Numbered from the stretch's first letter, positions 26,165-34,936 are shown. The stretch is 49,878 nucleotides of DNA from Anaerolineae bacterium (GCA_022820665.1 JAJEFB010000038.1:1-49878), one strand, 5' to 3'. Numbers and translations are program-made. The notes: generated from the letters alone by a model not told the origin.

Positions 26165-27247
26165 CTAGGTCAAACGAATGCGCGGATCAATGATGACATA
26201 CAAGATATCGGAGAGCATAAGGCCAAGAATGGTCGCAATAGCGGAAATGATGACGATGCCCATCACAACCGGATAGTCTTGCTGAATAGCAGCATTGAAA
26301 AACACACGCCCAACACCGGGCCAGGCAAAGACAGTCTCGATAACCGTCGCGCCACCCCACAAGTTAGTCAGGATCGGTCCCAGCAGAGTCGCAAAAGGGA
26401 TCAGCGCGTTACGCAAGGCATGTCGGAAATCAATTTGCCGCTGCGATAATCCTTTTGCCTTGGCAGTCCGGATATAATCTTGGCTCAGCACTTCCAAAGT
26501 CGAGGTGCGTAAATAACGGGAAAAATTCGCCAAATTCGCCCCGGCCAGAACGATTGCGGGCAGCACAAGATACTGCCATCGCAGCAAGATCTGCGGGCAT
26601 TCGCCGGTCAGTGTCAAGCCGCATCTCCCGCCCAAGGGGACGAGACCCAATAGAACGCCAAAAATCAGAAGCAAGATCAACCCGAGCCAGAAATCCGGTA
26701 TCGCGTTTAAGAGGACGGCCAGCACCCTTGACACGTTATCAAACAAGCTGCCTTTTTTCGCTGCGGAAATGACGCCGATAGGAATGCCCAAAACCATGGC
26801 GATGATCAAAGCGGAAACGCTTAGCTCCAGGGTCGCCGGTATAGCAGCGGCGATAATTTCCATCACCGGCTTTTTCCGGACGAAAGAGTCGCCAAAATCG
26901 CCGCGCAGGATGCCATAGTTGCTGCCCGGCGGCTCTGGTTTGCCATCTCCATTGGTATCAAGCTGGGTGAAAAGCTCAAAGGCTTGATCGGCAATGCCAT
27001 CGCCGTCGCTATCCCAGCGCAGCCAGTCATCACCAATTAGCCAGCGCAAATACTGAATGTGAAAGGGATCGTCGACGCCAAGCTGCGCCCGCAATTCCGC
27101 CCGTCGTTCCGCTTTGATATTGGGCGCGAAGTAAAGCCGGATAATCGGGTCGCCCGGCGCCAGCCACAACAAAAAATACGACAGCAGCGTGATGCCGAAG
27201 AATATCGGAATGGATTGCGCCAGGCGGCGAATGATGTATTTGATCAT
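26165..27247 (-). CDS. ABC importer permease, DppB/OppB type, with a Ca-loop insertion
   Basis: This 360-residue permease has the first helix at about 8-30 and 'LLWLAPGDPI' after it. The EAA loop is 'RTAKAKGLSQRQIDFRHALRN'. In the extracytoplasmic loop after helix 1, about 40 extra residues carry two acidic motifs: D79-S-D81-G-D83-G-I-A-D87 and D97-T-N99-G-D101-G-K-P-E105. These look like thrombospondin type 3 / EF-loop calcium sites, which is unusual for OppB. I chose ATG 27247 because the longer frame (27310) would translate through the strong hairpin at 27271-27308. It pairs with the OppC-like gene. Confidence 0.9.
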   Translation of the reverse strand: MIKYIIRRLAQSIPIFFGITLLSYFLLWLAPGDPIIRLYFAPNIKAERRAELRAQLGVDDPFHIQYLRWLIGDDWLRWDSDGDGIADQAFELFTQLDTNGDGKPEPPGSNYGILRGDFGDSFVRKKPVMEIIAAAIPATLELSVSALIIAMVLGIPIGVISAAKKGSLFDNVSRVLAVLLNAIPDFWLGLILLLIFGVLLGLVPLGGRCGLTLTGECPQILLRWQYLVLPAIVLAGANLANFSRYLRTSTLEVLSQDYIRTAKAKGLSQRQIDFRHALRNALIPFATLLGPILTNLWGGATVIETVFAWPGVGRVFFNAAIQQDYPVVMGIVIISAIATILGLMLSDILYVIIDPRIRLT

Positions 27248-27270
27248 GCAAAAAGCCAGTTTCAGCAAAG

Positions 27271-27308
27271 GAAAGAACGTGCCGGCGAATATACCGGCAC
27301 GTTCTTTC
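27271..27308 (-). terminator. Strong intra-operon hairpin between SBP and permease genes
   Basis: GAAAGAACGTGCCGG (27271-27285) and CCGGCACGTTCTTTC (27294-27308) form a perfect 15-bp stem with an eight-base loop. On the minus strand the second arm runs into a mixed pyrimidine stretch rather than a pure T run. It probably causes partial termination or stabilises the SBP message, so that binding protein is made in excess over permeases. Confidence 0.75.
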
Positions 27309-27326
27309 AAATATATCTATCGAGTT

Positions 27327-29057
27327 TTAGGGGCTGATAGCGATATCAGCCATGTTGGCATAGCGGGTCTCGGCATAGGGCATCCAGTTCTGGACTGAAT
27401 TGGCTTCGGCGTACATGCTGAATGGCGCGAAGAGCCACCACCAGGGCAGATCTTCGTGCAAGATGCGGCTGATCTCGTGGTAGAGCGCCTGGCGTCCTTC
27501 GAAAGAGCAGCCCGGCAGAGCCAGCGCCTCATCATAGAGCTCGGTGACGCGGTCGTTGCGGTAAGACACGAAGTTGAATCCACCGCCGACCAAATCGCCG
27601 ACCGGGGTGAACACATTGCGCGCATCGGTGTCCTGGTCCAGGTTGGTGAAGCCGATCATGATGGCGTCGAAATCTTGACCGAGCAGGAACTGAACCAGCG
27701 CGCCAAATTCCTGCGTCTGGAAATCGACATCGATGCCGATCTGACCCAACTGATCTTGAATGACCGTGCCGGCCGCTTCACGAACCAGGTTGCCGGAATT
27801 GGTCAGCAACTCGAAGGCGAACGCTGTGCCGGGTTCGGCGTAGAGGGCGTCTTCGGTAGCGACCAGCGGCGTGCTCGGGTCATCGTCGTCATCGACGAAG
27901 CCGGCTTCCGCCAGCAAAGCCAATGCCGCATCCGGATTGTATTCCCAAGGCTCGATGCTGGAATCGTAACCCCAGAGCGCTGGCGTGCCAAAGCTGTTGA
28001 CCTGTACCGCTTCGCCTTCGGCGGCGCCTTCGATGATATCCACATAGTTGACCGCCTGCGCCAGAGCCTGGCGCACGCGCACGTCGCCAAAGAGCGGGTG
28101 CTTGCCCTGGTCAATGGGGTTGCCGTCTTCATCCTGGCCATTGACCGGATTGCCGCGATCGGCCATGTTAAAGCCGATGAAGGTCAATCCGTCATCCACA
28201 TATTCGAAGATCTGGAATTCGCCGGCTTCGGCGCGGTCGCGGAATTCTTGCATTTGCACGGCTGGTACCGATGCCGAGCCAGCTGTGCCGACCGAGTTGA
28301 CCTCGCCCGCCAGGAACTGCTCGATGCCGACGATTTGGTCGGGCACGTTGCGGATGATGTAACCTTCGGGCGAAACGTCCATCCAGTGATTCTCGTTGCG
28401 AATCAAGCTGGTCTGCTGGTCTGGCACCAGCGCGCCAAAGTTGAAGACGCCCGCGGTGACGCTGGGATTCTTGTTGTACTCCAGATTGTCGATCTCGGCG
28501 TAATTGCCGTCAAGCATGGGCTCGATGATGTGCTGCGGCAAAATGCCGAAGTCATCAAGTTCTTCAATCACGCGGCACGATGCCAGCTTCAGCGTGACGA
28601 CCAGGGTTGTCGCGTCGACCGCTTCCACGCTTTCCACGCTTTGCAGCACATCGGTGCGCGGCGATGAAGTTTCTCCGCTGGCCAAAGCGTCAAAGGTGAA
28701 CTGGTAGTCGAAGGCGGTAACGGGCGCGCCGTCATTCCAGGTGACATCTTCGCGAAGCGAGAAGGTGTAGACGAGTCCGTCGTCAGATATGCTCCAATCA
28801 AGAGCCAAGCCGTTGTCCTGATCGTTGCGTCCCGCTTTCATGGGCGCGCGCGTTTCGGGATCGATATTGTACAAGCTGGGGAAGAGAAATTCGTTGAGCG
28901 CTAACTCAACCGTGTTGTTGGAAATCAGCGGATTCATATTTGTCGGGTCGCCACCGAAGTTGGTGCCGATCAGAATGCCGCCATCCTGCGCGCTTGCGGC
29001 GAAACCGAGGCTCGCCACAAACAGAGTAAGAAGGACAATCCTCATAAGCTTAAGCAT
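27327..29057 (-). CDS. ABC importer substrate-binding protein (SBP family 5)
   Basis: This 576-residue extracytoplasmic protein has a Sec signal peptide (about 1-23, ending Ala-Ser-Ala before Gln-Asp) and no lipobox Cys. The cluster C binding fold of dipeptide/nickel/oligosaccharide binding proteins follows: 'FPSLYNIDPETRAP', 'DWSISDDGLVYTFSLREDVTWNDG' and 'DVRVRQALAQAVNY' are typical. Ligand could be peptides, opines or cello-oligomers. ATG 29057 has AGGAG seven bases upstream; the longer frame to 29099 lacks one. It leads the importer operon. A run of five Asp sits in an insert near residue 385. Confidence 0.92.
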   Translation of the reverse strand: MLKLMRIVLLTLFVASLGFAASAQDGGILIGTNFGGDPTNMNPLISNNTVELALNEFLFPSLYNIDPETRAPMKAGRNDQDNGLALDWSISDDGLVYTFSLREDVTWNDGAPVTAFDYQFTFDALASGETSSPRTDVLQSVESVEAVDATTLVVTLKLASCRVIEELDDFGILPQHIIEPMLDGNYAEIDNLEYNKNPSVTAGVFNFGALVPDQQTSLIRNENHWMDVSPEGYIIRNVPDQIVGIEQFLAGEVNSVGTAGSASVPAVQMQEFRDRAEAGEFQIFEYVDDGLTFIGFNMADRGNPVNGQDEDGNPIDQGKHPLFGDVRVRQALAQAVNYVDIIEGAAEGEAVQVNSFGTPALWGYDSSIEPWEYNPDAALALLAEAGFVDDDDDPSTPLVATEDALYAEPGTAFAFELLTNSGNLVREAAGTVIQDQLGQIGIDVDFQTQEFGALVQFLLGQDFDAIMIGFTNLDQDTDARNVFTPVGDLVGGGFNFVSYRNDRVTELYDEALALPGCSFEGRQALYHEISRILHEDLPWWWLFAPFSMYAEANSVQNWMPYAETRYANMADIAISP

Positions 29058-29107
29058 CGCAATCTCCTGAATGATAAATCGTACAATGGGTATTGTCATG
29101 CCATAAA

Positions 29108-29137
29108 AGTATAGCAGAGGTTCGGCTCACATTGCCA
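29108..29137 (-). promoter_or_regulatory. Probable promoter of the importer operon
   Basis: On the minus strand TATACT (29108-29113) is preceded at 18 bases by TGGCAA (29132-29137). Transcription would start near 29101, about 44 bases before the SBP start. The -10 is good, the -35 is weak. Confidence 0.4.
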
Positions 29138-29206
29138 TACAGCAGTTCCGAAGGCAGGCGTATCTTAGAAGCTCTCGGCAGATTCAACTGTGGCTACTAC
29201 CTCATG

Positions 29207-30628
29207 CTAGAAGATTTGAACGGTCGGCCTCCAATCCATATCCTGGTCAAAGGGATAGCAGGGTCGCTGGATTCTACGAAAGGGCAGGGCAGTGATGTCC
29301 TGATTGACCGAACCGGGTGACAGCGCCAGATAAGCGGCGCGCGCCATGGTTTTGAGTTCTGGCTCGAGATAGCCGATCTTGACGGCGATGATTTCATGCT
29401 CTTCGGGGTTAAGATTGAGGTCAATGAATTGTTGGCGGCGATGAAATACGCTGCGTTTGCCAGTCAGTATCGTGTGAATGCCGCCCGTCTTGAGAACGAC
29501 TTGCGGATTGTCGGCATCCGACTTGATGCTTTCGACCGTTCCCGATATGTCCAGGGGCGGAGAATTGAGCCGGTCGAGCTTGCCGCCAATTTGCAGGTCA
29601 AGCTCCGCGCCCAGTCCCGCCGCGATGCACGCGCGGACTGCGGCGGGGTCGGCGATGCTGGCATAGATCATGTCCTTTGGCTCCAGCGCCAGCGCGCGCG
29701 ACAGAAAATAGGTCACGTCTCCCGCGCCCCCGGCGGTGGGGTTATCGCCAGAATCGCTTATAAGTACGGGTTTGACCGCGTCGGACATCGCCTGCCTCAG
29801 GCAATCGTCAACTGAAAGCGCCGGCGCCCCAAAGCCAAAATCCCGGCGATGCTTCCAGTAGAGAGCGGCCAATTCCCGCGCCGCCAGGCTGATCTTTTCT
29901 TCGTTCATTCCGATGGCGATGGCGCAGGCGGTCATGCGGGGTTCATCCGCCCAAACATATCCGACTTGTATGGTCGCGTCGAGCACAGCGCGCCCGTCGA
30001 TCTGCGCTTCAATCGCTCCATAGATGCGCTTGCCCGGTTCCCATTCTGTGCTGGTCTTCTCCCCGGGCATAGCCACCGGGATCTTGACAAATGCCTTGCG
30101 TGGGCGAATGCCCCCGCGCAGGCAACGCAGCAAGAGCGACATCGCCCGCGCGCGCGTTTCCAGGGCGTCGATATGGGGCGCGGTCCGGAAGCCAGTGATA
30201 ATATCGAGGGTAGCCATGATTCTGTCGGAGACATTGCCGTGGAGATCGTAGCTCGCGGACAGGAGGGCATCGTCGCCCACGATTTCGCGAATCGAGCTGT
30301 ACAAGTCAGCTTCGGCGTCGTCCATGCCGGCCACATTCATGGCGCCGTGCATATCCAGATAAACGCCATCGAACGGTCCCTGGGATTTCAGCTGCCCCAA
30401 AAGCTCGCTCTTGATCGCGTCATAAGCGGCCGCTTCGACCGGCCCGCCGGGCAAGGCTCTTGCGGTTATCGTGCCGACGAAATCAATATCCGGGTACTTG
30501 TTCAGAAAGGGATAGGGTTCTGTGAAGGCGTCATCAGCCCCCCGTGAAATACGAAAATCTTCCAAGCGCGTGGGCAGGGGGGAGAAAGTGCAGCTTTCAG
30601 TTGCGATGCCACCGATAGCGATTCTCAT
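29207..30628 (-). CDS. M81-family metallopeptidase (MlrC-like)
   Basis: This 473-residue protein belongs to the MlrC / DUF1485 family named for the last enzyme of microcystin degradation. It opens 'MRIAIGGIATESCTFSPLP'. The metal-site motifs 'LDMHGAM' and 'YDLHGNVS' and the following 'RTAPHID' are present, and the C-terminus has 'CYPFDQDMDW'. Most homologues outside microcystin degraders act on unknown small amides or D-peptides. Its ATG overlaps the ROK stop as ATGA. With the SBP-family-5 importer directly downstream, hydrolysis of an imported peptide-like compound is a reasonable inference. Confidence 0.85.
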   Translation of the reverse strand: MRIAIGGIATESCTFSPLPTRLEDFRISRGADDAFTEPYPFLNKYPDIDFVGTITARALPGGPVEAAAYDAIKSELLGQLKSQGPFDGVYLDMHGAMNVAGMDDAEADLYSSIREIVGDDALLSASYDLHGNVSDRIMATLDIITGFRTAPHIDALETRARAMSLLLRCLRGGIRPRKAFVKIPVAMPGEKTSTEWEPGKRIYGAIEAQIDGRAVLDATIQVGYVWADEPRMTACAIAIGMNEEKISLAARELAALYWKHRRDFGFGAPALSVDDCLRQAMSDAVKPVLISDSGDNPTAGGAGDVTYFLSRALALEPKDMIYASIADPAAVRACIAAGLGAELDLQIGGKLDRLNSPPLDISGTVESIKSDADNPQVVLKTGGIHTILTGKRSVFHRRQQFIDLNLNPEEHEIIAVKIGYLEPELKTMARAAYLALSPGSVNQDITALPFRRIQRPCYPFDQDMDWRPTVQIF

Positions 30629-31581
30629 TTTTCAGCTTCTTTCTGGCGCTGATACCAAACCAGTGCCGCAGCGCCCAGCGCGGCATCGGCATGTTGCGAC
30701 AGCATTATGTTGGTGTATTCCAGACTGCCTGGCAGGCAGCGGACTCGCAGGGCTTCACGCATATCCGTCTCCAACAAATGGAAAAGCGCATGTATCAGTC
30801 CGCCACCCAAGACGATGCTCTCGGGATTGAACAAGTTAATGCACCAGGCGCAAGCGACGCCGAGCGCGGCAGCCGCTTGCCGGAGGACGAGCGAGGCGAG
30901 CGGATCGCCTTGGTCGGCGCAGCGGATGATGGATTGTGTTGTCAGATCATCCATGCTGAGCTCCGATTGAGGGAAGTCTTGAATATGTTCTCGTGCAATC
31001 GCGACCAGTCCCTTGCCTGAAATGGACATCTCCAGGCAGCCGCGTAAACCGCAGGAACACGGTCGACCCTTCACCGGATCAATCGAAACGTGCCCGATTT
31101 CCATCTCTGAATGGGTAGCCCCGCGCAAGATCGCCCCCTTGCTCACAGCAGCGCCGCCCAGGCCGGTTCCTATTGCCAAATATACGAAGTCGGTCATGTC
31201 CCTTGCAGCGCCAAAGAGCATCTCGCCGATTGCGCCAACGTTCACATCATTGTCGACATAAATCGGCAAGGACCGCGCGAGCCTTTGGGCAAGTTCGTCT
31301 CGCAAAGGCAACTCGCGCCAATTGAGATTGACCGCGTTCAACGCCAGCCCTTGATCGCTGTCGACTGGACCGGGGACGCCTATGCCGATGGCCGCGCATC
31401 TTTCATGTGCCGCCAATAGTTGCTCAAGTTGGCTTGCAATGCGGTCGAGCGTTTGGTCCACAGAATCACCGCTGCTGGTTGGCAGCGTACGATGATCAAG
31501 AATGCAGCCCCGGCCGTTGACGACGGCAAATGCCATCTTGCTTGCCCCAATATCGAGCCCGATGGCCAGTTCTTCAGGCAT
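30625..31581 (-). CDS. ROK-family sugar kinase
   Basis: This 318-residue protein starts directly with the ATPase fold ('GLDIGASKMAFAVVN') and has no N-terminal helix-turn-helix, so it is a kinase rather than a NagC/XylR-type repressor. 'GIGVPGPVD', the catalytic-Asp segment 'IYVDNDVNVGAIGE', and the ROK zinc site from 'EIGHVSIDP' through 'CSCGLRGCLE' are all intact. Glucose, N-acetylglucosamine or N-acetylmannosamine are possible substrates. AAGGAT precedes the ATG by eight bases. It is the first gene of the ROK-MlrC pair and is divergent from a long non-coding stretch. Confidence 0.88.
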   Translation of the reverse strand: MPEELAIGLDIGASKMAFAVVNGRGCILDHRTLPTSSGDSVDQTLDRIASQLEQLLAAHERCAAIGIGVPGPVDSDQGLALNAVNLNWRELPLRDELAQRLARSLPIYVDNDVNVGAIGEMLFGAARDMTDFVYLAIGTGLGGAAVSKGAILRGATHSEMEIGHVSIDPVKGRPCSCGLRGCLEMSISGKGLVAIAREHIQDFPQSELSMDDLTTQSIIRCADQGDPLASLVLRQAAAALGVACAWCINLFNPESIVLGGGLIHALFHLLETDMREALRVRCLPGSLEYTNIMLSQHADAALGAAALVWYQRQKEAEK

Positions 31582-32504
31582 CTTTTAATCCTTGCGGATT
31601 CGGACAGTCGCCAGCCGAGTTTAGCCTTTGGCGGAACAAACTGCCAGAATCCGCGCTGAAAGCCCAGGGCAATCGCTTCAAAATTGACCTCCGCCGCGAA
31701 GACAACATTCAAACTCAATTTCGCCGCCGAGCGCGCCGATGGTTAATGTCGGCGGGCTGTGTCGAAGATATTGTCTACGTGACCCGCGCCACCCTGCCGG
31801 ACGTCCGAAATCAATTCTTGGCAATCTTGGAAAAATCGCGAACAGTTGTTCTTTCCTTCTATTCAAAATCATGATATAGTCTCCCTATGGATCAATTATC
31901 GCAGACTCTCAATCTCGGTCCCCAGCCGATGCAATCCGCCTGTTCCCCCCTCCGCCACCGGACTCTAAAAACTATCCTCCGGAAAAACAGACTGTATCTA
32001 TACGGTGTCGATACGCTTTTGGAATTTAGCGGAGCAGCCAGGGAGGGTTCAGAGGCATGTCAGGGGCAGAAGCCGACTTTATGGCGGCGATTGCGCCGCC
32101 GCGCTGGCAAACCAAAATCATACCAGCAAGCGCCTGCTTTTCCGCCGTTTCGGTCAAAATACCGCGTATATTGTCCGAAAAATAGTTTTTATTGTCCGAA
32201 ACGGACAAAGTTGGACAATAAACCAACCGAACACAAATACTTTCTGGGGCTGGCTGCCCGCTGACTGCATGATAACTTCGCTAGCAAATATAAAACTCTG
32301 TGCCGACGGCTTAGCGGGTGTCCAAGCGCTCGACGGTCAGTGTCGGCACGCCCCACGCGACCCTCGGTGTATTCGGTGCTTCAGAAACAATTTGAAGCGA
32401 TTGCTCTGGGGTTCGCGCCAGCCCCGCGCAAGACGGTCTTAGCGCTTCTGACTATTCTTGGATAGAATCTTGTTGCGATATCTAGTTGTTCAGGAGCTGC
32501 CAGC
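31582..32504. other. Long non-coding stretch between ROK and Gfo/Idh genes
   Basis: No convincing gene lies here. Open frames of up to about 140 codons on the plus strand (31887-32264, 32005-32442) are basic, lack ribosome sites and resemble no family. The stretch does contain repeated GTCCGAA motifs: TGTCCGAA on the minus strand at 31599-31606, a CGGACGTCCG palindrome at 31798-31807 followed by AAA, and a dense cluster at 32170-32218. A TATAGT -10-like box sits at 31875-31880. It may be a regulatory region or decayed sequence. Confidence 0.5.
32170..32218. promoter_or_regulatory. Operator-like cluster of TTGTCC half-sites
   Basis: The 11-mer ATTGTCCGAAA occurs at 32170-32180 and again at 32191-32201, exactly 21 bases apart. 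The second copy forms a palindrome, TTGTCCG-AAA-CGGACAA (32192-32208), and another inverted GGACAA follows at 32213-32218, ten bases after the previous one. Helical-turn spacing suggests cooperative protein binding on one DNA face. TTGTCC also resembles a -35 hexamer, and GACAAT at 32214 lies 16 bases after the second copy, so an overlapping promoter is possible. Confidence 0.5.
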
Positions 32505-33773
32505 ATGACAGCAATTGATACTATCATTGTGGGGGCGGGCGGAAGAGGCAAAGCCTATAGCAAGTTCGCGCTGGAATATCCGCAGGAGCTGCGGGTTGTC
32601 GGCGTTGCGGAGCCAGATCCGCAAAAGCGGCAGAGCCTCGCGCGCGACCACGACATCCCGCCGGACATGGCTTTCGAGGACTGGCAATCCTTGCTGAAAA
32701 CGCCCGGGAAAAAGGCGGCGACGATTATCAACTGTACCATGGACCGAGACCATTTCGACTCAACGATGCGCATGCTGGACGAGGGATATGATGTGCTCCT
32801 GGAAAAACCCATGACGCCGGTTCTGCGCGAGAACTTGCAACTGGTGCAGAAGGCGGAAGCTGCCGGGCGCTTGCTTCAGATCTGCCACGTACTGCGCTAC
32901 ACGCCATTTTGGCAAGCCTTGCGCGCGGTTGTGCAGTCGGGAATACTCGGACGCATCGTCAGTATCACGCATCGGGAGAACCTGATCTACTATCACATGG
33001 CGCATAGTTTCGTGCGAGGAAATTGGCGGCAGGAATCGACATCCGGACCAATGATCCTTTGCAAGTGCTGTCACGACTTTGATATTCTGCTGTGGATCTT
33101 GCAGAAAAAGGTGAAGTATCTGAATTCCTTCGGGTCGCTTTCGCATTTTCGGCCAGAGAACGCGCCGCCCGGCGCGACGGAACGTTGTACCGACGGCTGC
33201 CCAGCCGCCGAAACCTGCAAATATGAAGCGACTAGGCGTTACGCCCGCGCTGGCGCCGGCTGGCCCGTTGATGTCGTGACTGTCGAGCCGACGGTCAGGG
33301 CTCGTTTGGCGAAACTAAAGACCGACTGGTACGGGCGCTGTGTTTATTTTTGCGACAACGACGTGGTCGATCACCAAACCGTGAATATGGAAATGGAAGA
33401 CGGCGCCACAGTGACCCTGGTCATGAATGGGCAAGGCGACGAAGAATGTCGCACGATGCGCTGGGATGGCACCAAAGCCACGCTCTACGGCAAATTCTCG
33501 TCCAAGGGTCATGTTATTCGCGTAAACCATCACCTGAGCGGCGAGGTCGAAGAGGTGCCAGTGATCGCGCGCGATAGCAGCGGCCACGGCGGCGGGGATT
33601 ACGGCATCGTGCGCAGCTTCTTGAATACCATCAAGGGCAATCCTGATGACAGCGTAACGACGGCGCGCGAGTCGCTGGAAAGCCACCTCCTGGCTTTTGC
33701 GGCGGAAGAAGCGCGTATCAACAGAACTGTCGTCAATATGGATCAATTTCGCGAACGCGCGGAAGCGGTCTAA
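32505..33773 (+). CDS. Gfo/Idh/MocA-family oxidoreductase (long form)
   Basis: This 422-residue protein has the Rossmann start 'TIIVGAGGRGKAYSKFA', 'LEKPMTPVLRENL' near residue 100, and 'CKCCHDFDILLWIL', whose His-x-x-Asp-like segment is in the catalytic region. A Cys-containing insert ('CTDGCPAAETCKYEA') around residues 227-240 is typical of the longer subgroup found in polysaccharide-utilising bacteria. It probably oxidises or epimerises a sugar derivative with NAD(P). CAGGAG lies eight bases before the ATG. It has no operon partner; a tRNA gene follows on the other strand. Confidence 0.85.
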   Translation: MTAIDTIIVGAGGRGKAYSKFALEYPQELRVVGVAEPDPQKRQSLARDHDIPPDMAFEDWQSLLKTPGKKAATIINCTMDRDHFDSTMRMLDEGYDVLLEKPMTPVLRENLQLVQKAEAAGRLLQICHVLRYTPFWQALRAVVQSGILGRIVSITHRENLIYYHMAHSFVRGNWRQESTSGPMILCKCCHDFDILLWILQKKVKYLNSFGSLSHFRPENAPPGATERCTDGCPAAETCKYEATRRYARAGAGWPVDVVTVEPTVRARLAKLKTDWYGRCVYFCDNDVVDHQTVNMEMEDGATVTLVMNGQGDEECRTMRWDGTKATLYGKFSSKGHVIRVNHHLSGEVEEVPVIARDSSGHGGGDYGIVRSFLNTIKGNPDDSVTTARESLESHLLAFAAEEARINRTVVNMDQFRERAEAV

Positions 33774-33821
33774 TCTGACAAGCGAACCCGTAAAGAGCGG
33801 GCCGCAAAGCGCCGTGATTAA

Positions 33822-33893
33822 CACCCCCGACAGGATTCGAACCTGTGCGCCTGGTTCCGGAAACCAGCGCTCTATCCCCTGAGCTACGGGGGC
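33822..33893 (-). tRNA. tRNA-Arg (anticodon CCG)
   Basis: Read on the minus strand, the 72-base sequence folds fully: acceptor GCCCCCG/CGGGGGT (a G-U first pair), D arm GCTC/GAGC, anticodon stem CTGGT/ACCAG with loop TTCCGGA, and T arm ACAGG/CCTGT with loop TTCGAAT. Loop positions 34-36 are CCG, which reads CGG (Arg). The variable loop is four bases and CCA is not encoded. Confidence 0.95.
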
Positions 33894-33904
33894 ATACAGC
33901 GCCA

Positions 33905-33933
33905 ATCCTAGCAGATGGCTCACGAGCGGACAA
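33905..33933 (-). promoter_or_regulatory. Promoter of tRNA-Arg
   Basis: On the minus strand TTGTCC (33928-33933) and TAGGAT (33905-33910) are separated by 17 bases, about 12 bases upstream of the mature tRNA 5' end. Confidence 0.65.
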
Positions 33934-34092
33934 GTGCCGTATCCGGATAGCCTCTTGAAGCGAGTGCCTTTTTGACCACATAACTGGCTGGGTGCAAACC
34001 TGAGGCTGGTCTTGATATAATCTGACCTACAGCTAATACGCGGGCGAAGGAATCCTTGGAGTCCGCTGGCTTGACTAAGATTTTTAGCGATT

Positions 34093-34848
34093 GTGGAATC
34101 AGCCTTGAGCGCCGCATATTCAAGTTCCAATACCATCAACAAACTCGCCCTTGAGATTTGCTGCCTAAGCTGGTTTCTTCTTGCGCCGGTTATGGCCGGC
34201 TGTCAAGCGCTGGCAAGTGAAAATGTCGGGGCGCCCGTTGACGTTAACGCGACGGTATATGTTTTGGAGGCGACTGTCTTGCAAGGCGCAGCCGCCCAGG
34301 ATCAGGCGCAGGCGGCCGCGACATTGTCCGCCGGGGGAACAAGAGTTGCCGAGTTGTCGCAAGTGAATGCGGCTTTGGGCGCCACCTTGCGAGCGGCATT
34401 TACGCCAACTGCTGAGATCCGGGCAGTGGTAGTAAGCGCCGAAGACATGGGCAGTTCCTTGGATCAAGATATGATGGACGATATGCCGGACAATGAAGGC
34501 GACCTGTCGCCCATGCGAATTGTGAATCTTGCGACTGCGAATGCTGTCAATGCCAGCAACGGCTGCTCGACCGGGAACGTGCGCCGCTTCGATTCCGGCA
34601 ACGAACGCATCTACGTAACAGCCCGCGTCGAGGGACTGCGCCCGGACACCTATTTTGAAGTTGACTGGAAATCTGGCGAACGCGTGTTATATCGGGTGTC
34701 GTGGCGGGCCTCCTATGCGGCGGCGGCCGAGTGTATCTGGTTTTATGCCACTCCGGTGGATTTTCCCTTTCTGCCGGGCAATTATCGCGCTACGCTTTTT
34801 GTCAATGGTCAAGCGCATTCGTCAACTGATTTTAGCATTTCCTCGTGA
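34093..34848 (+). CDS. Secreted lipoprotein of unknown function
   Basis: The protein (up to 251 residues) has a hydrophobic signal with a lipobox, 'LLAPVMAGC', so Cys 37 would be lipidated and the protein tethered outside the membrane. A Thr/Ala-rich helical segment follows, then an Asp/Met-rich stretch near residues 116-133. A C-terminal beta-rich domain (about 145-250) carries two Cys and the pattern 'YVTARVEGLRPDTYFEVDW', which looks like an Ig-like fold. The start is uncertain: GTG 34093 gives a long pre-lipobox N-terminus, and internal starts are possible. No known family is recognised. Confidence 0.65.
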   Translation: MESALSAAYSSSNTINKLALEICCLSWFLLAPVMAGCQALASENVGAPVDVNATVYVLEATVLQGAAAQDQAQAAATLSAGGTRVAELSQVNAALGATLRAAFTPTAEIRAVVVSAEDMGSSLDQDMMDDMPDNEGDLSPMRIVNLATANAVNASNGCSTGNVRRFDSGNERIYVTARVEGLRPDTYFEVDWKSGERVLYRVSWRASYAAAAECIWFYATPVDFPFLPGNYRATLFVNGQAHSSTDFSISS

Positions 34849-34936
34849 AGACAGAATTGTATCGAAGCCAGGCTGGACGCCGAGCCATTGCTTTCGCGCG
34901 AAGGATCAAGGAAATATCGACAAATCCGGGCTTAAT

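Noticed and set aside
27456..28667. 403-codon open frame antisense to the SBP gene
   Set aside because: Entirely within a clear SBP-family-5 gene on the other strand; composition is that of a shadow frame.
31887..32264. Open frame of 125 codons in the long non-coding region
   Set aside because: No ribosome site, basic low-complexity product, and it overlaps the operator-like repeats.
33315..34142. 275-codon minus-strand frame running through the tRNA gene
   Set aside because: It crosses a perfect tRNA-Arg and lies antisense to the Gfo/Idh gene.
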